A stretch of 64,000 bases of DNA from Candidatus Solirubrobacter pratensis (GCF_000425945.1 NZ_AUEK01000003.1:124001-188000), one strand, 5' to 3'. Counted from the first letter of the stretch, positions 25,643 to 33,951 are shown. Notes: a model not told the origin generated them from the sequence alone. Translations and numbers: made by a program.

Positions 25643-26937
25643 CAGAGGAGCCTCCCGGGGAGGTCGTGGAAGAACCCGGCCGCGAACCCGAGGTCGCGAA
25701 CGTCGATGCGCTCGTCCTTGGCGTGCATCAGCGGCCAGGTCTCGTACAGCGTCTGGTGGCGCTGGGGGAAGAAGCCGTAGGCGACGCAGTCCGGGAAGGC
25801 GGCGCGGAACCAGCGGCAGTCGGTGAAGGCGGGCAGGACGGTCGGGACCGCCTCGGCGCCGGGGTCGTGCTCGCCGACCCACGCCCTGATGGCGTCCATC
25901 AGCGGCGAGGCGACCGGCGAGCGATTGCCCTCGACCTCCTCGGTGAACTCGACGTCGACGTCGCCGTCGAGCACCTCGCCGAGGCGCCTGCGCGCCGTCT
26001 CGATGCCCATCCCGGGCGGGACGCGGCAGTCGACGCGCAGCTCGGCGCGTGCGGGGATGACGTTGATCTTCTCGCCCGCCGAGACGATCGTGGGCGCGAA
26101 CGTGACACGCAGGGCGGCGTCGAGGATCGGCGCGAGCCGCGGCTCGATGCGGGCGACGCTGTCGAGCGCGCCCTGCGGGTCGCGCGGATCCTCGCCGAGA
26201 CCCTCGAGCAGCGCGTGCGTGGCCTCGGTCAGGTCGAAGCCCGGCTTGGCGCCGCCGAGGGCGGTGATCGCGGGCGCGAGCTTGAGCAGCGCGTTCTCGG
26301 CCAGCCCGGGGACCGACGCGTGGGCGGCGGTGCCGGTCGTGCGCACGCGGAAGCGGAACGTGCCCTTCTCGGCGACGCAGACCCCGTAGAGGCGGCGGTC
26401 GCCGTAGGGCATGACGGCGCCGGCGCCCTCGTTGAGCAGGTAGTCGACGCGCGCGGCGTCGGGCAGCGTCTCGGTCAGCCACTGCGCGCCGAGCGTGCCG
26501 CCGGTCTCCTCGTCGACGACGCTGATCAGCTTGACCTCGCCGTTGAGCTTGACGTTCCTGCGCGCGAGCGTCGCCAGCGCGACCGCCTCGGCCGCGGTCT
26601 GGTCCTTCATGTCGACCGCGCCGCGGCCGTAGAGGAACCCGTCGCGGACCTCCGCGCTCCACGGGTCCGCGGACCAGTCCTGCGGGTCGGCGAGCACCGT
26701 GTCGACGTGCGAGAGGTACCCGAGCGTCGGCCCGTCGCCGCCGGGCAGGCGGGCGACGAGGTTCGGCCGCTCCGGCTCCGCGGCGTGCAGCTCGCACGTC
26801 AGGCCGGCGTCCTCGAGATAGCCCGCGAGCCATTCCTGGCAGGCGCGCTCGTCGCCCGGGGGATTGACGGTGCGGAAGCGGATCAGCCTGGCGAGGACCT
26901 CCGCGGTCTCCTCCTGCAGCTCCTCGGCGAGTCCCAT
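25642..26937 (-). CDS. M20-family metallopeptidase (ArgE/DapE/CPG2 type)
   Basis: A 431-residue zinc hydrolase. Metal ligands are seen in YLSHVDTVLAD near 75 (His, Asp), GRGAVDMKDQTAA near 105 (Asp), and VVDEETGGTLGA near 140 (catalytic Glu-Glu). The dimerisation lid lies in the middle and the final His is in PQRHQTLYETWPLMHAKDERID near 395-415. It should cleave an N-acyl amino acid or small peptide. The ATG at 26937 has TACAGT six bases upstream on a 15-bp divergent gap shared with rarA. It is coupled to the DUF1385 gene. Confidence 0.88.
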   Translation of the reverse strand: MGLAEELQEETAEVLARLIRFRTVNPPGDERACQEWLAGYLEDAGLTCELHAAEPERPNLVARLPGGDGPTLGYLSHVDTVLADPQDWSADPWSAEVRDGFLYGRGAVDMKDQTAAEAVALATLARRNVKLNGEVKLISVVDEETGGTLGAQWLTETLPDAARVDYLLNEGAGAVMPYGDRRLYGVCVAEKGTFRFRVRTTGTAAHASVPGLAENALLKLAPAITALGGAKPGFDLTEATHALLEGLGEDPRDPQGALDSVARIEPRLAPILDAALRVTFAPTIVSAGEKINVIPARAELRVDCRVPPGMGIETARRRLGEVLDGDVDVEFTEEVEGNRSPVASPLMDAIRAWVGEHDPGAEAVPTVLPAFTDCRWFRAAFPDCVAYGFFPQRHQTLYETWPLMHAKDERIDVRDLGFAAGFFHDLPGRLL

Positions 26938-26940
26938 GGT

Positions 26941-26949
26941 CAGACTGTA
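26941..26949. promoter_or_regulatory. Interlocked divergent -10 boxes between M20 gene and rarA
   Basis: TACAGT on the minus strand (26949-26944, six bases before ATG 26937) overlaps CAGACT on the plus strand (26941-26946, six bases before ATG 26953). Both fit within a 15-bp gap, implying leaderless, mutually exclusive transcripts. Confidence 0.45.
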
Positions 26950-26952
26950 CGC

Positions 26953-28269
26953 ATGGGACGGCTGTTCGATCCGCCGGAGGAGGAGCCCGCCGGGCGCGAG
27001 GTCGCGGACGCGGAGGACCTTCCGCTCGCCGCCCGCATGCGCCCGCGCGCGCTCGAGGAGTTCGTCGGCCAGTCGCATCTGCTGGGGCCGTCGTCGGCCC
27101 TGCGGACGGCGATCCAGTCCGGCGAGCCGCATTCGATGATCCTGTACGGGCCGCCGGGGACCGGGAAGACCACGCTGGCGCGGATGCTGGCCGAGTACGC
27201 CGACGCGGCGTTCGAGGAGCTCTCGGCGGTGGAGGCGGGACGGGCCGAGGTCCGCCAGGTGATCGCGCGGGCCCGCGAGCGCCGCCGCGGCGGCCGCCAG
27301 ACGATCTTCTTCCTCGACGAGATCCACCGCTTCAACAAGGCCCAGCAGGACGCGCTGCTGCCGGCCGTGGAGGAGGGGCTGGTCGTGCTCGTCGGCGCGA
27401 CCACCGAGAACCCGTACTTCGAGGTCAACTCGGCGCTGATCTCGCGCACGCAGATCTACGAGCTGCAGGAGCTGACGCCGGAGGACATCGCCGGGCTGCT
27501 GCGGCGCGCCTTGTCACGTGTCGGCGGCTCGGTGGGCGACGACGTGATCGAGTTCCTCGCGACGCGCTCGGGCGGCGACGCGCGGTCGTCGCTGAACGCG
27601 CTCGAGCTCGCGCTCGACACCGCCGCGCGCACCGGCTCGCCGGTGACGCTGGAGGACGCCGAGGACGCGATGCAGCGCAAGGCGCTGCGCTACGACAAGG
27701 CTGGCGACCAGCACTACGACTACATCTCGGCCTGGATCAAGTCGACCCGCGGCTCGGACCCCGACGCGTCGCTGTACTACCTCGCGGCGATGCTCGAGGG
27801 CGGCGAGGACGCGCGCTTCATCGCGCGCCGGATGGTGGTCCTCGCCTCCGAGGACGTCGGCAACGCCGACCCGCAGGCGCTGCTGGTGGCGGTCGCGGCG
27901 GCGCACGCCGTGGAGCACGTGGGGCTGCCGGAGGCGACGTTCGCGCTGGCGCAGGCGGCGATCTACCTGTCCTTGGCCCCGAAGTCCAACGCGGCGGGCA
28001 CGGCGCTGGGCGCCGCGCGGGCGCACATCCGCGAGCACGGGGCGGCCCTGCCGCCGGCGGTGCTGCGCTCCGCCGCGTACCCGGCGGCGAAGGCCTTGGG
28101 GCGCGGGCGCGGCTACGACTATCCGCACGACCACCCGGGCCACGTCAACGACCAGGAGCACCTGCCCGACGGGTTCTCCGGGATGCGGTTCTACCGGCCC
28201 GGCGACGGCGAGCCCGGGATGCGCGAGCGGCTGGCGGCGATCCGGGCCGCGCGCGGGCGTGACGCCTGA
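26953..28269 (+). CDS. rarA: Replication-associated recombination protein A (MgsA/WRNIP1 family)
   Basis: A 438-residue AAA+ clamp-loader-like ATPase acting at stalled replication forks. The N-terminal PLAARMRPRALEEFVGQSHLLG is the family opening; Walker A GPPGTGKTTL is near residue 66, Walker B IFFLDEIHRFNKAQQDALLP near 117, and sensor 1 VGATTENPYFEVNSALISR near 145. The C-terminal tetramerisation part (RKALRYDKAGDQHYDYISAWIKS and GYDYPHDHPGHVNDQEHLPD) is complete. Its end overlaps the next gene by 11 bp. Confidence 0.95.
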   Translation: MGRLFDPPEEEPAGREVADAEDLPLAARMRPRALEEFVGQSHLLGPSSALRTAIQSGEPHSMILYGPPGTGKTTLARMLAEYADAAFEELSAVEAGRAEVRQVIARARERRRGGRQTIFFLDEIHRFNKAQQDALLPAVEEGLVVLVGATTENPYFEVNSALISRTQIYELQELTPEDIAGLLRRALSRVGGSVGDDVIEFLATRSGGDARSSLNALELALDTAARTGSPVTLEDAEDAMQRKALRYDKAGDQHYDYISAWIKSTRGSDPDASLYYLAAMLEGGEDARFIARRMVVLASEDVGNADPQALLVAVAAAHAVEHVGLPEATFALAQAAIYLSLAPKSNAAGTALGAARAHIREHGAALPPAVLRSAAYPAAKALGRGRGYDYPHDHPGHVNDQEHLPDGFSGMRFYRPGDGEPGMRERLAAIRAARGRDA

Positions 28270-29653
28270 GCCGGGCGAGCTGCGCGCGCCCGCGACGGGC
28301 GCGGTGCTCGGGGTCCTCGCGCCCGTGGACTTGGCTGCGGCCGCCGCGGCGGCGCGCGTCGCGCAGCCGCTGTGGGCGCTGCTGCCGCCCGCGGCTCGCG
28401 CGCGCTACCTGCGGCGGGCGGCGGTCGCGCTGCTGGACGAGCTGGACGAGCTCGCCGACCGCCTCGCCGGCGAGACCGGCTGGCCGCGCTCGCACCTGAT
28501 CGTCTCCGAGCTGCTGCCCGCGGTCCGCGGCCTGCACGCGCTCGCGCGCGACGGGCCCGCCGCGCTCGCCGACCGCCGCCTGCACGCGCGGATGGCGGCG
28601 CTCGCGCGGCGCCGGAGCCTGCTGCTGCAGGCGCCGGCGGGCCTCGTCGGGCTTCGCGGCCCCTCCGCCTCGCCCTGGTTCGGTCCGGCGGTCGAGACCG
28701 CGGCGGCGCTGCTGGCCGGAAACGGCGTGCTGCTCGCGGCCGGCGACCCGCTCGCGGCCCGGCGGCTGCGGGCCGTGTTCCTGCGGGCGGGCGTGCCAGG
28801 AGAGCTGCTGGTGCCGGTGACCGAAGGCGCGCGTCTCCTCGACTCCGTGTGCGACCGCGTCGTCGACCTCCCGCGCCCCACGCGGATGGGGACGCTGCTC
28901 GTCCTCCGTGGCGCTCCCCGTGCCGCGGTCGTGGAGGCAGCGGTGTGGGCCGCGTTCGCGGGATCGGGGCGGCACCCCGCGGCCGCGGGGCGGCTCGTCG
29001 TGGCCGGGAGCGCCGCGCCAGGCCTGGCCGGCGCGATCGCGCAGGCGGCGGCGCGGCTGCGCGTCGGCGACCCGCGCGATCCCGCGACCGACGTCGGCCC
29101 GCTCGCGTCGCCGGCGGACCTGCGCGCCGTCGAGGACGCGCTGGCCGGCGCCCGTGCCGTGCGCGGCGGCGGCCGCGTCGCCGTCCCGGGGCTCGAGGGC
29201 GTGTACTGCGCGCCGGCGGTGCTCGACTCCGCCGCCGCGTTCGCCGCGCCGCCGCCGGGCCCGGTCCTGACCGTGGTCGAGGCGCCCGACCAGCCGTCCG
29301 CGATCGCGCTTGCCGCGTCGGGCGGCCGCGAGGGCGTGGTGTCGATCTGGACCGGCGACCGCGAGCAGGGCGAGCGGATCGCCCGCGGGCTCCCGGCCGC
29401 CGCGGTCTGCGTCGGCCGCCACGCGCTGCCGGCCCCGGCGGTCGGCGTCCGGCTCGCCCGCCACGTCGCCCCGCGCCGCGTCGAGACGCGGGCCGCCCGC
29501 ACGCCCGCGGCGATGCGGCTGCCCGCGCCGGCGGGCGCCGTCGACGCGCGAGCGGCGTTCCACGAGGCGCTGCACGGCCGCGAGGCCCGCCGCTGGCCAG
29601 CGCTGCGGCGCGGCGCGGTGGCGCTGTTGCGCGCGGCGACGGACCGCGCCTGA
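28259..29653 (+). CDS. Aldehyde dehydrogenase-like pseudoenzyme
   Basis: A 464-residue protein aligned along its length with aldehyde dehydrogenases: the Rossmann entry WFGPAVETAAALLAGNGVLLAAGDP near 140-165, and RLRVGDPRDPATDVGPLAS near 260-280 match well. Catalytic positions do not. The Cys region, normally GQxC, reads GSGRHPAAAGRLVV; the ELGG Glu motif is missing; the NAD Lys is absent; and the fixed Glu of the E-x-FGP motif is lost. Activity as a dehydrogenase is not expected. It could be a scaffold or regulatory relative. It overlaps rarA by 11 bp and precedes a non-coding structured region and the hydroxyproline genes. Confidence 0.72.
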   Translation: MTPEPGELRAPATGAVLGVLAPVDLAAAAAAARVAQPLWALLPPAARARYLRRAAVALLDELDELADRLAGETGWPRSHLIVSELLPAVRGLHALARDGPAALADRRLHARMAALARRRSLLLQAPAGLVGLRGPSASPWFGPAVETAAALLAGNGVLLAAGDPLAARRLRAVFLRAGVPGELLVPVTEGARLLDSVCDRVVDLPRPTRMGTLLVLRGAPRAAVVEAAVWAAFAGSGRHPAAAGRLVVAGSAAPGLAGAIAQAAARLRVGDPRDPATDVGPLASPADLRAVEDALAGARAVRGGGRVAVPGLEGVYCAPAVLDSAAAFAAPPPGPVLTVVEAPDQPSAIALAASGGREGVVSIWTGDREQGERIARGLPAAAVCVGRHALPAPAVGVRLARHVAPRRVETRAARTPAAMRLPAPAGAVDARAAFHEALHGREARRWPALRRGAVALLRAATDRA

Positions 29654-29696
29654 GCGGGGCGCACCACCCCGCCGGGCGGATTCGCGCCCCGAATCG

Positions 29697-29850
29697 CGAC
29701 AAGCCGGAGCCGAGCGCGTAGTCTGCCTTCACCCGCGCCTACCCCTCCCGCGGGTGAACTGCTCGGCCGGCGCCGTGGATTGGGCGCCGGCCGAGTGCCG
29801 GAGAAGCGCCCGGACGTGGTGGCCACGTCCGGGCGCTCCCTCCTGCCCTG
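29697..29850 (+). ncRNA. Candidate structured RNA: three consecutive perfect hairpins
   Basis: This 367-bp gap without a gene holds a possible promoter (GCGACA at 29697, TAGTCT at 29719-29724, 16 bp apart) and then three stems: ACCCGCG/CGCGGGT (29731-29755), a 13-bp stem (29762-29774 with 29783-29795) and a 14-bp stem with a three-base loop (29806-29819 with 29823-29836). Each is exact. It could be a small RNA, a leader, or tandem terminators for the preceding gene. Further right, 29852-29892 is a weaker inverted repeat; 29900-30008 shows nothing else. Confidence 0.45.
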
Positions 29851-30008
29851 TGGGAGTCTTTCGGCCTCGCTCGGCGGCCTCGAGTCCCATCCCCCCTTCT
29901 GCTGCCGCGAGTATCCGGGCTGAGGGCGATCTGCCGCAATGGCGAGATGTAGGAGTCGCGGCGCGCCCTGTGCGCCACTTGTCGGAAGGCCGTTCGATCG
30001 CGGACCCG

Positions 30009-30014
30009 TACTGT
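30009..30014 (+). promoter_or_regulatory. Leaderless -10 box for D-hydroxyproline dehydrogenase genes
   Basis: TACTGT, six bases before the GTG at 30021. This favours 30021 over the in-frame GTG at 30015, which would touch the box. Confidence 0.45.
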
Positions 30015-30020
30015 GTGATC

Positions 30021-31187
30021 GTGGCCGGCAGTCCGGATGTGGTGGTGGTGGGAGCGGGGGTCGTCGGCGCGGCGTGCGCCTACTTCCTCGCGACCTCGGG
30101 CGCGCGCGTGCAGCTGATCGATCGCTCGTTCGTCGCGTCGGGCAGCTCCGGCGCCTGCGAGGGCAACGTGCTCGCGTGGGACAAGGAGCTCGAGCGCGAG
30201 CTGCCGCTGGCGCTGCGCTCGGCCGATCTGTGGGCCGACCTCGCCCGGACGCTCCCGGACGGCTTCGAGTACGACCGCAAGGGCAGCATCGTCGTCGCCG
30301 AGACCGAGGCCGAGCTGTGCGCCTCCGCCGAGCGCGCCCGGCTGCTCGCGACGCTCGGCGTCCGCGGCGAGGTGCTCGACGCCGAGGCGCTGCGGCGCGA
30401 GGAGCCTCACGCCGCGCACGACCTCCCCGGCGGCGTCCTGTACCCGGGCGACGCGCAGCTCGAGCCGCGCCTGGCGACGATCGCGCTGACCCGCGCCGCC
30501 GTCGCGCGCGGCGCGACGCTCACGACCGACCGCACGGTGGAGCGCATCATGCGACGGCGCGACGGCGCGGTGACCGGCATCGGCACGAGCGCGGGCGCGA
30601 TCGCCGCCGGGGCCGTCGTGGTCGCCGCCGGCGTGTGGACGCCCGCCCTGGTCGAGACCGCGGGCCTGAGCGTCCCCGTGACACCGCGCAAGGGCCAGAT
30701 CGTCGTTCTCGAGCGCTCGCCGGTCCGCTTCCGCCGCAAGCTCAGCGAGGCCGGCTACGTCGCCGCCGTCGAGGCCGGCGACGATGCCGCGCTGCAGATC
30801 GCGATGGTCGTCGAGTCGACGGAGAGCGGGACGGCGCTGCTCGGCTCCAGCCGCCAGCACGTGGGCTTCGACCGCGAGGTCGACATCGACGTCGCGGGCG
30901 CCATCGCGCGTCGCGCGGCGCGCTTCTTCCCCGTCCTCGACGGCGCCCGCGCGCTGCGCGTGTACGCGGGCCTGCGGCCGCTCTCGCCCGACCATGTGCC
31001 GATCGTCGGCCCGTTCGCCGAGGCGCCGAACCTGTGCGTCGCGACGGGCCACGAGGGCGCCGGCATCGGCCTCGCGCCCGCGACCGGCGAGCTCGTCGCG
31101 GCCTGGCACGCGCACGCGCCCACGCCCGTCCCGATCGAGTGGTTCTCGCCCGACCGCTTCGCGCCCGCCGCGCTGGCCGTCTCATGA
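30021..31187 (+). CDS. FAD-dependent D-amino acid/D-hydroxyproline dehydrogenase subunit (LhpB/DadA type)
   Basis: A 388-residue flavoprotein of the DAO/glycine oxidase family. The FAD-binding VVVVGAGVVGAACAYFLA is at residues 6-23, with IDRSFVASGSSGACEGN following, and the C-terminal FAD contact CVATGHEGAGIGLAPATGELVA near 350-370. In proteobacterial hydroxyproline clusters a three-part dehydrogenase (a FAD subunit like this, a small 2Fe-2S protein and an NAD/FAD-BFD protein) oxidises cis-4-hydroxy-D-proline to the pyrroline; all three are present here. Its stop overlaps the small subunit start (ATGA). Assignment to hydroxyproline rests on neighbours. Confidence 0.82.
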   Translation: MAGSPDVVVVGAGVVGAACAYFLATSGARVQLIDRSFVASGSSGACEGNVLAWDKELERELPLALRSADLWADLARTLPDGFEYDRKGSIVVAETEAELCASAERARLLATLGVRGEVLDAEALRREEPHAAHDLPGGVLYPGDAQLEPRLATIALTRAAVARGATLTTDRTVERIMRRRDGAVTGIGTSAGAIAAGAVVVAAGVWTPALVETAGLSVPVTPRKGQIVVLERSPVRFRRKLSEAGYVAAVEAGDDAALQIAMVVESTESGTALLGSSRQHVGFDREVDIDVAGAIARRAARFFPVLDGARALRVYAGLRPLSPDHVPIVGPFAEAPNLCVATGHEGAGIGLAPATGELVAAWHAHAPTPVPIEWFSPDRFAPAALAVS

Positions 31188-31423
31188 TCGAGCTGACCGT
31201 CGACGGGGAGCCGCTGCGCGCGCCGGCGGGGCAGAGCATCGCCGCCGCGCTGCTGGCCTGCGGCCGCGCCGCGCTGCGCCCTAGCCCGTCCGGCGAGCCG
31301 CGCGGGCTCTACTGCGGCATCGGCATCTGCCAGGAGTGCCGCGTGCAGGCCGACGGCCGGATCGTCCGCGCGTGCGTGACGCCGGTCGCCGCCGGCATGA
31401 CCGTCACAACCGGCGTGCCCTGA
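31184..31423 (+). CDS. Small [2Fe-2S] subunit of D-hydroxyproline-type dehydrogenase
   Basis: A 79-residue ferredoxin-like protein corresponding to the N-terminal 2Fe-2S domain of sarcosine oxidase alpha and hydrogen cyanide synthase HcnA. Cluster ligands are Cys44, Cys49, Cys52 and Cys64 (YCGIGICQECRV and RACVTP). It links the FAD subunit (30021) to the second flavoprotein (31694), which is encoded on the other strand 270 bp away. Translation is coupled to the upstream gene through an ATGA overlap. Confidence 0.87.
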   Translation: MIELTVDGEPLRAPAGQSIAAALLACGRAALRPSPSGEPRGLYCGIGICQECRVQADGRIVRACVTPVAAGMTVTTGVP

Positions 31424-31510
31424 TTTCCGGCATCTGCCGGTACCGCGCCGCCACCGCCCGCGCATAGCTTCCCGGCTGCCGTCCTGGGCAACGTCGGAGA
31501 GCGGGAAGGG

Positions 31511-31719
31511 ATGCGCCTTAGACTCGGCCACCTCGCGAACGGCGCGTTCGCGCTGCCCGCGCCGCTGCAGGTCAGCGGGCTGCCGAAGCGCTACACCGCG
31601 CCCGCGTCCAACGACCCGGTCGCGATCGGCACAAGCAGGCGATCGCCGCGACCGACGCGCTGCTGACCGGGACCTACGCGAAGACGCTGACGTTCACTCT
31701 GTCGACGACGAGTCCGTAG
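31511..31719 (+). pseudogene. Frameshifted C-terminal remnant of a secreted beta-rich protein
   Basis: From ATG 31511 the frame reads GHLANGAFALPAPLQVSGLPKRY then APASNDPVAIG up to 31630. One frame further on, from 31630, the reading continues HKQAIAATDALLTGTY and AKTLTFTLSTTSP then TAG at 31717. Joined, these form the C-terminal domain common at the end of large secreted actinobacterial proteins. A single-base deletion near 31628-31630 breaks it, and the original frame stops at 31664. Nothing upstream encodes the rest. Its last 26 bases overlap the convergent dehydrogenase gene end. Confidence 0.6.
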
Positions 31720-33034
31720 CGTCCATCAGGACGCCGAGCGCAATCGGCTTCACGGGCGCCCGCGTGCTGAACCGCGCGGGCGTCCCGAGCCGCTCGGCGA
31801 TCATCCGCTCGCACACGCGGCCCTGGCACGGTCCCTGCCCGCAGCGGGTCATGATCTTCAGCGCGGACGGCGACGCGGTCCCGGCCGCGTCGACCATGCC
31901 GGCCGTGACGTCCTCGCAGCGGCACAGGATCGTCTCAGCGTCGGCGAGACGGGCGAGGCCGGGGCGGCGGCCGAAGAGGTCCTCGAGGATCGCCGCGAAC
32001 CCGGCGGCGGTCGCGCGGCGGGAGCGCAGCTGCCCCAGATCGCCGGCGCCGCCCGCGGCGCACGCCCCGGCCAGCTCGCCCTCGACCTGGGCCATGCCGG
32101 CGCCGCCGACGCCCGCGGCCTCGCCGGCGACGAACACCCCAGCGACCGTCGTGCGCATGTCGCCGTCGTGGGCGACGGCGTCGCCGTCGAGCGCGCAGCC
32201 GAACGCGCGGGCGAGCTCCGTGGACGGCAGGAAGCCGTAGGCGGTGCAGACGGCGTCGACCGCGTACGAGCGCTCGCTGCCGGCGATCGGCGACCAGTCC
32301 GGCGCGGCCGCGGCGATCGTCGCCGACTCGACGGCGCCTTCGCCGTCGGCGCGGGTGAGCACGTGGCCCCAGACGTACGTCGTGTCGAGCGTGCGGGCGC
32401 GGTAGGCGACGTAGTCGGCGAGCCGGCCGGAGTGCCGGGCCATCCGCGGCGCCGCCGCCAGCCACTCGCGCCGGCGCGTGGCCTCGACCACGGCGACGAC
32501 GATCGCGCCCTGCTTTCGCAGCTGCGTCGCGACCGGGAGCAGAAAGGGGCCGGCTCCGGCGAGCAGGACGCGGCGGCCCGGCAGCACCCCCTGGCCCTTG
32601 GCGAGCGCCTGGGCGCCGCCGGCGGTCAGCACGCCCGGGAGCGTCCAGCCGGGGAACGCCACCGGGCGGTCATAGGCGCCGGTCGCGAGCACGACCGCGC
32701 GGGCGTGGATCCGGCCCGGCTCGCCGCCGGGACCGTGCACGCGCAGGGTGTGCCGCGCGCCGCCGGGCTCCCCGGCCCAGACGGTCGTGCCGGCGAGGAC
32801 CGTGGCGCCGGAGGACGCCAGCGCGCGGCAGAGCGCGCGGCCGTCGCGCGGCAGCGAGGCCGGCGCGACGTCGCCGATCTCGGTGAACGAGCGCCGCCAG
32901 ATCTGCCCGCCGGGCGCGGCGTACTCGTCGACCAGCACGACCGTGGCGCCCGCGCGGCGCGCGGCCACGGCGGCGGCCATGCCGGCGGGGCCGCCGCCGG
33001 CGACGGCGACGTCGACGTGCGCTTCGGTGCTCAT
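31694..33034 (-). CDS. NAD(P)/FAD oxidoreductase with BFD-type [2Fe-2S] domain (LhpF/HcnB type)
   Basis: A 446-residue protein. The FAD site VAVAGGGPAGMAAAVAARRAG is at 9-29 with APGGQIWRR near 43; the NAD site GRRVLLAGAGPFLLPVA is near 158; and VFVAGEAAGVGGAGMAQVEG near 298 is the second FAD contact. The C-terminal BFD-like iron-sulfur domain has ILCRCEDVT near 367 and TRCGQGPCQGRVCERM near 392-407. This architecture is that of the large subunit of D-hydroxyproline dehydrogenase, HcnB and sarcosine oxidase alpha. A TAGCGT box seven bases before the ATG gives it its own promoter, so the three subunits are split over two strands. Confidence 0.85.
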   Translation of the reverse strand: MSTEAHVDVAVAGGGPAGMAAAVAARRAGATVVLVDEYAAPGGQIWRRSFTEIGDVAPASLPRDGRALCRALASSGATVLAGTTVWAGEPGGARHTLRVHGPGGEPGRIHARAVVLATGAYDRPVAFPGWTLPGVLTAGGAQALAKGQGVLPGRRVLLAGAGPFLLPVATQLRKQGAIVVAVVEATRRREWLAAAPRMARHSGRLADYVAYRARTLDTTYVWGHVLTRADGEGAVESATIAAAAPDWSPIAGSERSYAVDAVCTAYGFLPSTELARAFGCALDGDAVAHDGDMRTTVAGVFVAGEAAGVGGAGMAQVEGELAGACAAGGAGDLGQLRSRRATAAGFAAILEDLFGRRPGLARLADAETILCRCEDVTAGMVDAAGTASPSALKIMTRCGQGPCQGRVCERMIAERLGTPARFSTRAPVKPIALGVLMDATDSSSTE

Positions 33035-33041
33035 CGGTCCT

Positions 33042-33047
33042 ACGCTA
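33042..33047 (-). promoter_or_regulatory. Leaderless -10 box for LhpF-type gene
   Basis: TAGCGT on the minus strand, seven bases before ATG 33034. Confidence 0.5.
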
Positions 33048-33146
33048 GGCGGCGCGCCGGAGCGCGTCGACCGCCAGCTGTCGAAGAATCGGTGCGATGC
33101 GCTGCACCGCCCGGTGATACCCGCCCGGAGGCGGCAGCCTTCGCGC

Positions 33147-33938
33147 TCAAACGGCCGCCAGGCCCGCGCGGGCGTCACGCACGAGCCGCGCCAGGCGCTC
33201 GCGCTCGGCCGCGGGCAGCGGGAGCCGCGGCGCGCGCGCCGTCTCGCCGCCGAGCCCGGCGAGCTGCTGCGCGAGCTTGACGGCCTGGACCGCCTTGGGG
33301 CCTGCGAGCGCGCGCCGCAGCGGCTCCAGCCGGCGATGGAGTGCGGCGGCCTCCTCGAAGCGGCGCGCCGCCGCGAGCCGCCAGCGCTCGATCGTCTCGT
33401 CCGGGCAGACGGTGGCCAGCGCCGAGAGGTGGCCGCGGGCGCCGAGCAGCGCCGACTGCAGCGCGTGCTCGTCGCCGTCGCCGAGGTCCTCGCCGAGCAC
33501 GGCGGCGGCCGTGTCGACCGGGGCGCCGGCTCCGGCCAGCACCGGCAACTCGACGGCCGCGGCGACGCTGCGGCAGTGCATCCGCGTCTCGCGCTCGTCG
33601 GAGGCGTAGAGCGGGCTCGGCAGCACCAGCAGCCCATCGGCGCCGGTCCGCTCGCACTCGACGGCGAACCGGCAGGCGGCGCGCGTGGTCGTCTCGCTCA
33701 CGGCCACGAGCAACGGCGCGCGGCCGTCCACCGCCCGCACCGAACAGCGGACGACCGCGCCCCGCTCACGCGCCGTCAGGCTCTCGCCCTCGCCGAGCGT
33801 CCCGAGCACGACGATGCCGCCGATGCCGCGGTCCACCAGCCGCGACAGCTGGGACTCCAGGGCGGCGAGGTCGAGCCCCTCGTCCTCCGCGAACGGCGTC
33901 GTGACCGTCGCGAAGACCCCCTCCCATTGCGTGCTCAC
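33147..33938 (-). CDS. DapA/DHDPS-family paralogue lacking the catalytic lysine segment
   Basis: A 263-residue TIM-barrel protein of the dihydrodipicolinate synthase family. The start VFATVTTPFAEDEGLDLAAL and VVLGTLGEGESLTARER match well. Family members have YN after the fifth strand and a Schiff-base Lys about 28 residues later (giKe/d). Here the corresponding stretch reads PVLAGAGAPVDTAAAVLGEDLGDGDEHAL: Tyr is replaced and about 30 residues, including the Lys strand, are missing, with no frameshift. It cannot form the normal enzyme intermediate. It has its own TAGGCT box seven bases before the GTG. It may be a decayed or repurposed copy of the intact paralogue at 42646. Confidence 0.78.
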   Translation of the reverse strand: MSTQWEGVFATVTTPFAEDEGLDLAALESQLSRLVDRGIGGIVVLGTLGEGESLTARERGAVVRCSVRAVDGRAPLLVAVSETTTRAACRFAVECERTGADGLLVLPSPLYASDERETRMHCRSVAAAVELPVLAGAGAPVDTAAAVLGEDLGDGDEHALQSALLGARGHLSALATVCPDETIERWRLAAARRFEEAAALHRRLEPLRRALAGPKAVQAVKLAQQLAGLGGETARAPRLPLPAAERERLARLVRDARAGLAAV

Positions 33939-33945
33939 GGCCGCG

Positions 33946-33951
33946 AGCCTA
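33946..33951 (-). promoter_or_regulatory. Leaderless -10 box for the DapA paralogue
   Basis: TAGGCT on the minus strand, seven bases before the GTG at 33938. Confidence 0.45.

Noticed and set aside
33147..33938. Annotation of this gene as dihydrodipicolinate synthase (dapA)
   Set aside because: The Schiff-base lysine and the YN tyrosine are absent, so the name would imply an activity the protein should not have.
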